Position numbers and translations under genes: made by a program. Below the pieces are notes generated by a model that saw only the letters and a program-made list of their open reading frames with translations, ran no database searches and was not told the DNA's origin. 64,000 bases of DNA, from NCBI GenBank assembly GCA_020635255.1, contig JACKAC010000001.1, positions 496,001 to 560,000 of the forward strand. The letters run 5' to 3'. Below, piece by piece: positions 1-7,355 of the stretch (the first letter of the stretch is position 1; every line of letters begins with the position of its first letter). The DNA is from Ignavibacteriales bacterium (GTDB lineage Bacteria; Bacteroidota; Ignavibacteria; Tepidaquicellales; Tepidaquicellaceae).

Positions 1-290
1 CTTATATTCCCGGAAGGAAAGTAATGGGTTTATCAAAGATAAACCGCCTGGTGCAGTATTATGCAAAACGTCCCCAGGTGCAGGAACGGCTCACGATGCA
101 GATATCAGAAGCATTAAAAGAAGTAGTACAGCATAACGATGTTGCAGTTATTATTGATGCGGAACATTTGTGCGTATCATCTAGAGGAATCAAAGATACT
201 AAAAGTACAACTATTACATCAATTTATTCCGGCAAATTTAAAAATATAATTGTCAGAGATGAATTTCTATCATACTTAAATAAGAGGTAA
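1..290 (+). CDS. folE: GTP cyclohydrolase I, C-terminal part (5' end outside window)
   Basis: This is the C-terminal half of GTP cyclohydrolase I, which opens the GTP ring to make dihydroneopterin triphosphate for folate or pterin synthesis. The reading frame is open from base 3, upstream of the internal ATG at 24, giving the family run Y-I-P-x-x-K-V-x-G-L-S-K-I-N-R-L. Then come R-R/K-P-Q-V-Q-E-R-L-T and the E-H-L-C segment that carries a zinc ligand. The gene therefore starts before the window. It stops 5 bases before the next gene, whose Shine-Dalgarno site overlaps the folE stop, so the two are probably cotranscribed. Family assignment is secure; only the missing N-terminus is unknown. Confidence 0.93.
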   Translation, partial: YIPGRKVMGLSKINRLVQYYAKRPQVQERLTMQISEALKEVVQHNDVAVIIDAEHLCVSSRGIKDTKSTTITSIYSGKFKNIIVRDEFLSYLNKR

Positions 291-295
291 ATATT

Positions 296-964
296 ATGTC
301 GGATATTTTAAAAATATTATCCATCGAACACCTGACGCACGATGTACTCAGGATCACTGTAGAAAAATCTGCACAGCTGGCTTACATTCCGGGACAAGCC
401 ACAGATTTGTCAATCAATAAACCCGGCTGGGAAAAAGAATTACGGACCTTCACCTTTACTTCTCTACCAAGTGATGAAAATGTAGAATTCACCATAAAAA
501 CCTATCCTTCACACAATGGAGTTACGAATCAGCTCCTTACATTAAACAAAGGTGATGAAATTATTATTCATGATATTTATGGGGATATTAAATATAAAGG
601 TGAAGGTATATTTATTGCGGGAGGAGCAGGAGTAACACCTTTCATTGCAATTTTTAAACAACTTGAGGAGAAGAACGAGATCGGTAATAATAAACTGATC
701 TTTGCAAATAAAACTGTTTCTGATATTATTCTGGAAGATAAATTCAACGCGATGCTGGGCAGTAATTTCATCAACGTACTTTCTGACGAAGAACGTGAGG
801 GATATGAACACGGATTTATTTCAGCAGAACTGATAAAAAAGCACATGGACCAAAACACCCGGTATTTCTATCTCTGCGGACCACCGCCGATGATGAAGGC
901 TACAGAAAAGCACTTAGACACATTAGGGGTTAAAGACAACTTTATTGTGAAAGAGGCTTTTTAG
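296..964 (+). CDS. FAD-binding ferredoxin/flavodoxin-NAD(P)H reductase family protein
   Basis: A 222-residue oxidoreductase of the ferredoxin-NADP reductase superfamily. The N-terminal beta-barrel holds an R-T-F-T-F-T-S segment (residues ~46-52) that matches the FAD-binding R-x-Y-S type motif. The C-terminal half has the nucleotide-binding G-G-A-G-V-T-P-F at ~106 and the C-G-P-P-P-M-M motif at ~193. No iron-sulfur cysteine cluster or haem domain is attached, so it needs a separate electron partner. AGAGG lies about 9 bases before the ATG. It follows folE by 5 bases. The partner and substrate cannot be read from the sequence. Confidence 0.85.
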   Translation: MSDILKILSIEHLTHDVLRITVEKSAQLAYIPGQATDLSINKPGWEKELRTFTFTSLPSDENVEFTIKTYPSHNGVTNQLLTLNKGDEIIIHDIYGDIKYKGEGIFIAGGAGVTPFIAIFKQLEEKNEIGNNKLIFANKTVSDIILEDKFNAMLGSNFINVLSDEEREGYEHGFISAELIKKHMDQNTRYFYLCGPPPMMKATEKHLDTLGVKDNFIVKEAF

Positions 965-1293
965 CGTGACCAAAGTTATGCTCGAGATGATTTTAGAACT
1001 CCTTCACTTTTCTGATAAGATGTATCAAAACAACCACACCTTATTATCTATAGATTCCATAATAGGAGATCCGATCTCATCATGGTGGCAGGAGGGAGTG
1101 TTGAAACAATGAAGAAGATAATTCGGCGAACCGAGACAATAAAGAATCCTCGTACTTCGAAGAATCTCTTAGTAGAAGATTCTCCGGAAAATACTTACAT
1201 GCAAACTCTGCTACAGAAATAGCCGCACGCATGAACATGTCGCGTATGCTCTGCAGCTGATGCCAGTGATGAATCCAATAATATCAATTAATA
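965..1293. other. Gene-poor stretch with a possible gene remnant
   Basis: No conserved gene is recognisable. A GTG-started frame of 48 codons (966-1112, plus) begins one base after the preceding stop, and a second open stretch follows in another frame to about 1260. Neither resembles a family I know. The pattern of short adjoining open frames fits a decayed gene, in keeping with the broken genes just downstream, but this is inference. Confidence 0.3.
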
Positions 1294-1806
1294 TCATAAA
1301 TATTTGACAGCTCGTTTAAGCTGACGCAATTCTCGAACTCTAACAATAGCTTCACCGCGCAAAGGAAAATGCATGACAAAAACTTTTGATGTGCCTATGT
1401 TTTCTTGCCAACCAAAAGAAAAATCTTTTGACCCGGTATATTTTTCGTATGTGACTTTACCGATGAAACAGACTACCTTCGGCATCTCTGTTTTCATTAT
1501 ACGAGAGATTTTTTTGTGACCAGGTAACTCCTCATGCTTCTGGATCTCTGTAATATCTACAGTTGGTCTGCCTATAATGTTTACGAATCCAAGCCCGTAT
1601 TCTCCATTAAACTTCTCTCTGTACATCCGTTCTAATGTATTATCGTCACGCAATTCGTCTCTTTTCTCCTTGATAAGACCGGCTTCCGAGAGAAGATACC
1701 AAAACAATTTGTTATTGGAAAAAGGAACGCGACGATTAAACGACCCAGGATGTGGGTTAATACCTACAAAAAGTATATTCGGTTTTTTGTATCTATACCT
1801 GATCAT
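1294..1806 (-). CDS. Mug-type mismatch/uracil DNA glycosylase
   Basis: A uracil-DNA glycosylase superfamily protein closest to the Mug/TDG branch, which removes U or T mispaired with G. Near the N-terminus is the G-I-N-P-H-P-G-S core, followed by F-S-N-N-K-L-F-W, the counterpart of the family's N-P-G and N-R-F-W segments. A C-terminal H-F-P-L-R-G-E stands in place of the usual N-P-S-G-L loop. The frame is open upstream to 1932, but I place the start at the ATG at 1806, giving 170 residues. There the glycosylase core begins, and the ATG overlaps the stop of the upstream DUF488 remnant as ATGA. Bases 1807-1932 are explained by that remnant in another frame. Exact substrate range is not visible. 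Confidence 0.75.
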   Translation of the reverse strand: MIRYRYKKPNILFVGINPHPGSFNRRVPFSNNKLFWYLLSEAGLIKEKRDELRDDNTLERMYREKFNGEYGLGFVNIIGRPTVDITEIQKHEELPGHKKISRIMKTEMPKVVCFIGKVTYEKYTGSKDFSFGWQENIGTSKVFVMHFPLRGEAIVRVRELRQLKRAVKYL

Positions 1807-2050
1807 ATTTTTGGTTCGGGATAAATGAGTTGTCCTTTTCTTACTTTCAAAAAAGGTGTCATCCTGTGCTTTGTAGCGGATGCACGACTCATAATATCCT
1901 GCACCAACCCTTTTCAGTAAGCGCATCACCAATGAGTGAACGATGGCATCGCCACGGCAAGGCCTCAGCGCTCATAATTGCGGTGTTTCTGAGGCTCGCA
2001 ATCTTGATAAGCGCTTTAAGCCCTTCCTCGAATTCCTCGTTCGCCATATT
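1803..2050 (-). pseudogene. DUF488 family protein, 3' remnant with frameshift
   Basis: From about 2047 the minus strand encodes a typical DUF488 C-terminal half, including A-E-A-L-P-W-R-C-H-R-S-L-I, in a frame different from both neighbours. The frame breaks after G-W near 1900. It resumes after an apparent loss of two bases with V-Q-D-I-M and the family ending K-H-R-M-T-P-F...G-Q-L-I-Y-P. It stops at a TGA that overlaps the glycosylase ATG at 1806. The 5' half is absent because the sequence joins the transaldolase gene. It is a broken, non-coding remnant. An intact, only distantly similar DUF488 gene lies at 9599. Confidence 0.75.
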
Positions 2051-2934
2051 TCCAAGGGAATTGTATTGATGGTCTCTGTACCTATTAAAGCCTCCACATA
2101 TTTCACATCGCTGAATGAAGGATCTTTACTACTTGTGCTAGCCCACAATACTCGTTGTCGTTTTGCTCCTTTTGCTTCCAGTTTTTTAAAGCGGTCACTA
2201 TTTATTACCTCCTGGTAAATTTCATAAGCCTTTTTTGCGGAAGCGATAGCCACTTCTCCTGTCAGAGTACTCAACCCTTTTTTCTCCAGCATCGGATCAA
2301 TCATAACATCAATACGGCTGAGAAAAAAACTTGCTACTGATGCCATCTGATCAATGGTTTGGTTAGAATTCAATCTGTCTTCAAGGCCGTATACATAGGC
2401 ATCAGCTACTTCCTTATATCTGGGCAAACCAAACAGCAAGGTTACATTAATATTTATCCCTTTGCTGATACAATGTCGAATGGCCGGCAAGCCTTCCTGT
2501 GTACCAGGAATTTTGATCATTACATTTTTTCGATCAACTGCTTGCCATAATTCTTTTACCTGAGTTATGGTTCCCTCTGTATCGAGAGCAAGGTGGGGAG
2601 AAACCTCAAGGCTCACAAAACCATCTTCCCCTTTGGTTTCATCATAAACCGGTTTAAAAAAATCAGCGGCACGTTTAATATCTTTGATCGCAAGGCCAAA
2701 AAATACTTCACTGGTGCTGGTTTTTTGTTTTGAAAGTGCTGCAATATCTTCATCATATGCGGTGCTGTTGCTGATTGCCTTTTCAAAAATAGCAGGGTTG
2801 GATGTAAGGCCCCTGATTCCATCTTCTTTAATTAGTTTCCTTAATTCCCCCGAGTCCATAATTTTGCGATCCAGTAAATCGAGCCAGATGCTCTGACCGA
2901 AATCGAGTATGTGTTTTACTTTATTTGTTTCCAT
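1972..2934 (-). CDS. tal: Transaldolase, C-terminally truncated at a gene junction
   Basis: Transaldolase moves a three-carbon dihydroxyacetone unit between sugar phosphates in the pentose phosphate pathway. The start F-G-Q-S-I-W-L-D and the segments G-I-R-G-L-T-S-N-P-A-I-F-E-K-A-I, V-M-I-K-I-P-G-T and N-V-T-L-L-F are all classic, with the Schiff-base lysine expected in V-M-I-K-I-P. Similarity runs to N-T-I-P-L-E near residue 291. The last ~29 residues are a foreign frame read out of a DUF488 gene. Related proteins continue for roughly 50-70 more residues, so the C-terminal helices are missing and activity is doubtful. It is the last gene of tkt-rpiB-tal, all on this strand. Confidence 0.85.
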   Translation of the reverse strand: METNKVKHILDFGQSIWLDLLDRKIMDSGELRKLIKEDGIRGLTSNPAIFEKAISNSTAYDEDIAALSKQKTSTSEVFFGLAIKDIKRAADFFKPVYDETKGEDGFVSLEVSPHLALDTEGTITQVKELWQAVDRKNVMIKIPGTQEGLPAIRHCISKGININVTLLFGLPRYKEVADAYVYGLEDRLNSNQTIDQMASVASFFLSRIDVMIDPMLEKKGLSTLTGEVAIASAKKAYEIYQEVINSDRFKKLEAKGAKRQRVLWASTSSKDPSFSDVKYVEALIGTETINTIPLEIWRTRNSRKGLKRLSRLRASETPQL

Positions 2935-2956
2935 GATTAGTTCAGTTAATTTTGTT

Positions 2957-2984
2957 TTCTAACTTTCTAACTTTCTAACTTTCT
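2957..2984. repeat. Tandem octanucleotide TTCTAACT, 3.5 copies
   Basis: Three full copies of TTCTAACT and a final TTCT lie across the end of rpiB and just before the tal start. The 8-base unit is not a multiple of three, so slippage here would move the rpiB stop codon. Confidence 0.85.
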
Positions 2985-3401
2985 GCAATCTTCTTATATG
3001 TCTCTCAGCGTTGGTAAATTTTGCGCTTAAAAATGCTGAGATAAATTCCTGTGCTGTTGCAAAACCAATAACACTTCCACCAAGACAAATCAAATTCATA
3101 TCATCATCCTCCACACCCTGATGCGCAGAAAAATAATCGTTGATTAAAGCTGCTCTCACACCAATAACTTTGTTGGCAGCAATTGATGCGCCAACTCCAC
3201 TACCGCAAATTGCAATACCCCGCTCAACTTCATATGCAGCTACGGATTTAGCAAGCGGAATTACAAAATCAGGATAATCATCTGTGTCATCCAGAATAGT
3301 TGCACCAAAATCTATTACCTCAAATCCCTGATTATTCAGGACTCATGGATATTATTTTTTAATATAAATCCACCATGATCTGCTGCAATTCCTATTTTCA
3401 T
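2959..3401 (-). pseudogene. rpiB: Ribose-5-phosphate isomerase B, one frameshift
   Basis: RpiB interconverts ribose-5-phosphate and ribulose-5-phosphate. The ATG at 3401 opens M-K-I-G-I-A-A-D-H-G-G-F, the family N-terminus. About 20 codons later (near 3345) the frame breaks, and the next frame continues L-N-N-Q-G-F-E-V-I-D-F-G-A, then G-I-A-I-C-G-S-G-V-G-A-S-I-A-A-N-K and R-A-A-L-I-N-D. Together the two frames make a near-complete protein of about 147 residues. One lost base would explain the break. The start overlaps the tkt stop as ATGA, so it was translationally coupled. Either a real recent mutation or a sequencing error is possible. Confidence 0.8.
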
Positions 3402-5407
3402 TTTTCAAGTAGTTTTTTTGCCCTGGTCACCACATTGTCAATTGTAAATCCAAATAATTTAAACAATTCTTCTGCAGGTGCAGAATGTCCGAATGTGTTG
3501 ATGCCGACAACATCGCCCTCATCGGTTACATATTTATGCCAGCCTAGTGGTGAGCCGGCTTCTACAGCCAATCTTTTTCTCAATGTTTGTGGAAATATTT
3601 TTTCTTTATAAGCGGCATCCTGTTTTTCAAACAATTCCCACGAAGGCATACTTACTACACGGGCCTCAATGTTTTGCTCTTTTAATTTCTGCTGAGCTGC
3701 TATTATTAATTGAACTTCAGAGCCGGTACCGATCAAAATTATTTGAGGATATGTTTCTGATTCGGATAGAATGTAGGCTCCTTTTTCCAGTTCATCAGCT
3801 TTCGTGTATTTTTCCTGGTCAATTACTGGAACTCCCTGTCTTGTTAATATAATCGCTACCGGACCATCGGTATGTTCCAAAGCAACTCTCCATGCCTGCA
3901 CTGTTTCATTAGCATCGGCTGGGCGAATAAACGTTATGTTTGGTATAGACCTTAATGAGATTAATTGTTCAACGGGCTGATGCGTTGTTCCATCTTCACC
4001 CAATCCGATACTATCATGCGTGTAAATAAATATTGGACGAATTTTCATGATGGCTGCGAGGCGAATGGGCGGCCGCATATATTCGGAGAAAATAAGGAAG
4101 GTTGCGCCATAAGGAATAATAATTTTGCTAAGGGCTAATCCATTTAAGATAGCACCCATGGCATGTTCCCTAATACCGAAGTGGAAGTTGCGTCCGTTAC
4201 GATCCTCAACTGAAAATGATTTGTATTTCTCTAGGTCCGTATATGTGGATGGAGCCAGATCTGCCGAACCACCAATCAAGTTGGGCAAATAGTCAGCAAT
4301 TACATTCAGAACTTTTTCCGAAGCTTTTCGGGTTGCAATCTTTTCTCCGGTTTTAAAAACCAATAACTTTTCCTTCCACCCTTCAGGCAACCTACCGCTG
4401 CTTAATAATTCATATTCATTCACCAGCACTGTATATTTTTCTTTATAGCGCTTGTACAATTCGTTCCAATCCTGTTCCTTTTTTATTCCCCTAATACCGG
4501 CTTTACGATAATAATTTAAAACTTCATCTGGAATATCAAAATTCCTATCAGGTTCAAAACCAAAGCTTTTCTTCACCAGTTTTATTTCTTCTTCACCCAA
4601 AGGGGAACCATGTGCTCTGGCAGTATCTGCTTTGTTGGGGCTACCATAGCCTATATGTGTACGAACTTTTATCAGGGAAGGACGATTGGTTTCATTTTGG
4701 GCATTTTTTATAGCCGAGGATAACGCTTCTAAATCATTGCCATCTGCAAGTACTTGAACGTGCCAGCCAAAGGCTTCAAAACGTTGTGCAAGGTCCTCAT
4801 CAAATGTTAGGTTGGTATTCCCTTCAATTGTAATATGGTTATTATCATACAAATAAATCATGTTGCCTAATTGGAGATGTCCTGCCAAAGATGCGGCTTC
4901 AGAAGTTATGCCTTCCATCAAATCACCATCGCTGCAGATAGCATAAATTTTATAATTGAAAATATCGAAGCCCGGCTTATTGTACCGGGCAGCCATATAT
5001 TTTTGCGCAATAGCAAATCCCACTCCATTGGCAAAGCCCTGACCTAATGGTCCAGTTGTAACTTCAATGCCCGCTAACAATCCATATTCAGGATGTCCTG
5101 CAGTTTTGCTATGTAATTGTCGGAATTTTTTAATATCATTCAATGTGATATCATAACCTGTTAGGTACAAAAAACTGTATTGTAACATGCAGGCATGGCC
5201 GTTAGACAAAATAAACCTGTCGCGATTAGGCCATTCATGATTACGCGGATTATAGTTCATGGATTCCGTCCATAAAACATGGCCTACAGAGGCAAGCCCC
5301 ATAGGAGCTCCCGGATGACCAGAGTTTGCTTTTTGAACTGCATCAGCCGCTAATATACGCACTGTGTCAATTGCCTTTTGCTGAATAGATGTTGTTTCTG
5401 TTTTCAT
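3398..5407 (-). CDS. tkt: Transketolase
   Basis: A full-length (669 aa) thiamine diphosphate-dependent transketolase, which transfers two-carbon units in the pentose phosphate pathway. Visible landmarks are the N-terminal A-N-S-G-H-P-G-A-P-M-G, L-S-N-G-H-A-C, T-G-P-L-G-Q-G and the ThDP-binding G-D-G-x-x-x-E-G segment (S-D-G-D-L-M-E-G). The C-terminal half has F-G-I-R-E-H-A-M, T-H-D-S-I-G-L-G-E-D-G-T-T-H-Q-P-V-E and R-P-A-D-A-N-E. It is the first gene of a minus-strand operon with rpiB (ATGA overlap) and tal. With both partners damaged, this is the only clearly intact gene of the set here. Confidence 0.96.
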   Translation of the reverse strand: MKTETTSIQQKAIDTVRILAADAVQKANSGHPGAPMGLASVGHVLWTESMNYNPRNHEWPNRDRFILSNGHACMLQYSFLYLTGYDITLNDIKKFRQLHSKTAGHPEYGLLAGIEVTTGPLGQGFANGVGFAIAQKYMAARYNKPGFDIFNYKIYAICSDGDLMEGITSEAASLAGHLQLGNMIYLYDNNHITIEGNTNLTFDEDLAQRFEAFGWHVQVLADGNDLEALSSAIKNAQNETNRPSLIKVRTHIGYGSPNKADTARAHGSPLGEEEIKLVKKSFGFEPDRNFDIPDEVLNYYRKAGIRGIKKEQDWNELYKRYKEKYTVLVNEYELLSSGRLPEGWKEKLLVFKTGEKIATRKASEKVLNVIADYLPNLIGGSADLAPSTYTDLEKYKSFSVEDRNGRNFHFGIREHAMGAILNGLALSKIIIPYGATFLIFSEYMRPPIRLAAIMKIRPIFIYTHDSIGLGEDGTTHQPVEQLISLRSIPNITFIRPADANETVQAWRVALEHTDGPVAIILTRQGVPVIDQEKYTKADELEKGAYILSESETYPQIILIGTGSEVQLIIAAQQKLKEQNIEARVVSMPSWELFEKQDAAYKEKIFPQTLRKRLAVEAGSPLGWHKYVTDEGDVVGINTFGHSAPAEELFKLFGFTIDNVVTRAKKLLEK

Positions 5408-5799
5408 TTTTTAAAAAAATAAAAGTATGTGTTGTCTTAACTATGAAAAATTGGTTCAATCTATATTAATTTCATTAATATCTTTTCAATTGATTCCCTT
5501 TCGTTAGTATCTTCAGTTCTTATATAATCCTTTTTAAATGTTAGAAGCTCAAAATAGTCAAAAAATTTTTTTGTAAGTTCTTCGCCAAATTCAGTTACTT
5601 TTGAATAATCCTTAAGTTCTCAGGAGTATAAGATGTATCTATCTATTTTATCTATATTTAGTTTTGTAATTGATTGTGTGATGCCGTTTTAAAGAATATC
5701 AATTAGATCGCTTACTATCAATATAAATAGAAGTAATACCAATTAAGTTCTCGAATAGTAATCTTTTTCTTATTGTGATTGTGGATGAATACATTATAA
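5408..5799. other. Intergenic stretch upstream of tkt with a short open remnant
   Basis: No clear gene. On the minus strand 5461-5616 is open for about 51 codons and ends in a stop; it reads like the charged C-terminal tail of a protein but has no start and no recognisable family. The rest is AT-rich and probably holds the tkt promoter and the decayed 5' end of the Crp/Fnr gene that follows. Confidence 0.3.
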
Positions 5800-6131
5800 T
5801 ACTCAGGTTGTAAGAATACCTGCAAAAGAATTCATTGATCTGCTTACTAGAAATCCTGAAATAAGTATGAAAATGTTATTATGGTTTGCGAAAAGGCTAA
5901 GAACTCTTACTAGCCATGTAGAGGGGAAGTAACACTAAAAGATGTCACCAAACGGTAGTAGGTTATATCATTACAGAATATGACAGTAAACATGGAAATG
6001 ATGAATAATTGATAGAGCTCACTATAAGCAAGAATGACTTAGCGTCGTATTGGGTACTATAATCGAGACTCTTTCTCTAACATTTCAAAATTCATCCAAA
6101 TCAATATTTTAATAGAAAAATCATTATATTG
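5800..6131 (+). pseudogene. Crp/Fnr family transcription regulator, heavily decayed
   Basis: Pieces of a Crp/Fnr regulator appear in order in different frames. First is V-V-R-I-P-A-K-E-F-I-D-L-L and N-P-E-I-S-M-K-M-L-L-W-F-A-K-R-L-R-T-L-T (end of the effector domain and the dimer helix). Then come L-K-D-V-T, G-Y-I-I-T-E-Y-D and the helix-turn-helix stretch I-S-K-N-D-L-A-S-Y-L-G-T-I. Stops and frame changes separate them, and the 5' half is not recognisable. Such regulators (FNR, DNR, NNR types) control nitrite reductase and NO stress genes, which is exactly what follows. It cannot make a working protein. Confidence 0.75.
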
Positions 6132-6142
6132 ATTTAAGTCAA
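6129..6142 (+). promoter_or_regulatory. Crp/Fnr-type box upstream of ric
   Basis: TTGATTTAAGTCAA is a 14-base palindrome one base away from the TTGAT-N4-ATCAA site bound by FNR/DNR-type regulators. Its centre is about 60 bases before the ric ATG, which suits an activator site near -41.5 if transcription starts around 6177. Family knowledge plus position support it; binding is inferred. Confidence 0.55.
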
Positions 6143-6195
6143 GGTAACTCCTTTATAAATTTTGTAATTTTATAGAAAAAAGGAGATTACCCAAA

Positions 6196-6942
6196 ATGAT
6201 AGTAGAAAAAGAAAACAGAATCGGTGATCTGGTCACAAAGAATTTCCAATCAGCCAGAGTATTTGAAGAGTTTGGACTGGATTATTGCTGCGGTGGAAAG
6301 AAAAGCATCAATCAAGCCTGTAAAGATAAAGGGATTGATGAAAATTTAGTGATTGAGAAATTATCCAGACTTGAAGAGGATAATTCATCCTCCAGCCATT
6401 ACGGAGATTGGGATGCCGGATTCCTTGCAGATTATATTGTGAATAATCACCATAGATATATTAGAAAAAATATTCCAAGTATAGAAAATCATTTACAAAA
6501 AGTGATATCAGCTCATGGTGAAAGGAACCCCGAAGTTGTGAAAGTAGGGGAGCAATTCAAGATAATGAAAGATGATCTTTTGATGCATATGTCAAAAGAA
6601 GAGAAGATGTTATTCCCATATATTCATAAATTGTATTTGGCAAAAAATAACTCACAGGTTATTTCTGTACCACCCTTTGGGAAAGTACAAAACCCGATTA
6701 AAGTAATGGAAGAAGAGCACCAGCAAGCCGGCGATGATATGGCGAAAATAAGTAAGCTAACGAATAACTATACACCTCCTAATAATTCCTGCGGGACTTT
6801 TCGTGTTTTGTATAGTGAATTAAAGGATTTTGAAAAAGATCTGCACGTACACGTTCACTTAGAAAATAATATACTTTTTCCAAAAGCTATGGAACTTGAA
6901 TATAGTGTAATGAAAATAGATCAGGATTCCTGCAGCATGTAA
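6196..6942 (+). CDS. ric: RIC/ScdA/YtfE iron-sulfur cluster repair di-iron protein
   Basis: A 248-residue RIC protein, which repairs iron-sulfur clusters damaged by nitric oxide or oxidants. The N-terminal ScdA domain (residues ~1-60) has the family signature D-Y-C-C-G-G-K at ~30-36. The rest is a hemerythrin-like four-helix domain. Its likely di-iron ligands include N-N-H-H at ~81, H-M-S-K-E-E-K-M-L-F-P at ~134, E-E-E-H at ~175 and H-V-H-L-E-N-N-I-L-F-P near the C-terminus. AAAAGGAG precedes the ATG by about 11 bases. It leads a group with the NirK-like gene and a second hemerythrin, consistent with defence against NO made locally. Confidence 0.92.
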   Translation: MIVEKENRIGDLVTKNFQSARVFEEFGLDYCCGGKKSINQACKDKGIDENLVIEKLSRLEEDNSSSSHYGDWDAGFLADYIVNNHHRYIRKNIPSIENHLQKVISAHGERNPEVVKVGEQFKIMKDDLLMHMSKEEKMLFPYIHKLYLAKNNSQVISVPPFGKVQNPIKVMEEEHQQAGDDMAKISKLTNNYTPPNNSCGTFRVLYSELKDFEKDLHVHVHLENNILFPKAMELEYSVMKIDQDSCSM

Positions 6943-6960
6943 AAAGTATTGAGGGACAAA

Positions 6961-7326
6961 ATGAAAAAGACAATTTTTACAATATTTAGTTTACTGTTGA
7001 TGATAATTTATCCGACCTTGTTATTCGGTGAAACAGAAAATGAAGGGATGGATATGAAACTGTATACAAGAATTCTGAGCTTTGGTTTGTTAGTGCTTAT
7101 CTTTCTGATATTCATCGTATTGATTTACAATACTTCAGATATTACCGTGAAAGAACCTTCAAGTGAAAATGTAAGTGTTAAGATTTTACCAGACTCTTTT
7201 GCATGTTCCGTTGTAAAAAGTAATACCAGTCTAGCGGGAGAAATGAAATATATAAACATTATCTATTATATGGTGATTGTATTGATACTTTTTTATATTG
7301 TCATATTTCTTTTTACAATATTTTAG
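6961..7326 (+). CDS. Small membrane protein between ric and the nitrite reductase-like gene
   Basis: A 121-residue protein of no family I recognise. It has an N-terminal hydrophobic segment that could be a signal peptide (residues ~3-23, ending in F-G-E). Two further membrane segments lie at ~37-57 and near the C-terminus, with a 40-residue soluble loop between them containing one cysteine. The start at 6961 is preferred over an upstream TTG at 6949 because GAGGG sits 6-7 bases before the ATG. It is 18 bases after ric and 29 before the NirK-like gene, so it is likely in the same operon. A role as assembly partner or membrane anchor is only a guess. Confidence 0.6.
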   Translation: MKKTIFTIFSLLLMIIYPTLLFGETENEGMDMKLYTRILSFGLLVLIFLIFIVLIYNTSDITVKEPSSENVSVKILPDSFACSVVKSNTSLAGEMKYINIIYYMVIVLILFYIVIFLFTIF

Positions 7327-7355
7327 AGAAAACATACTGGAAATAATATCAAATA

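Noticed and set aside
5461..5616. 51-codon minus frame downstream of no start, upstream of tkt
   Set aside because: It has no start codon or family match and is broken upstream; recorded only within the intergenic entry.
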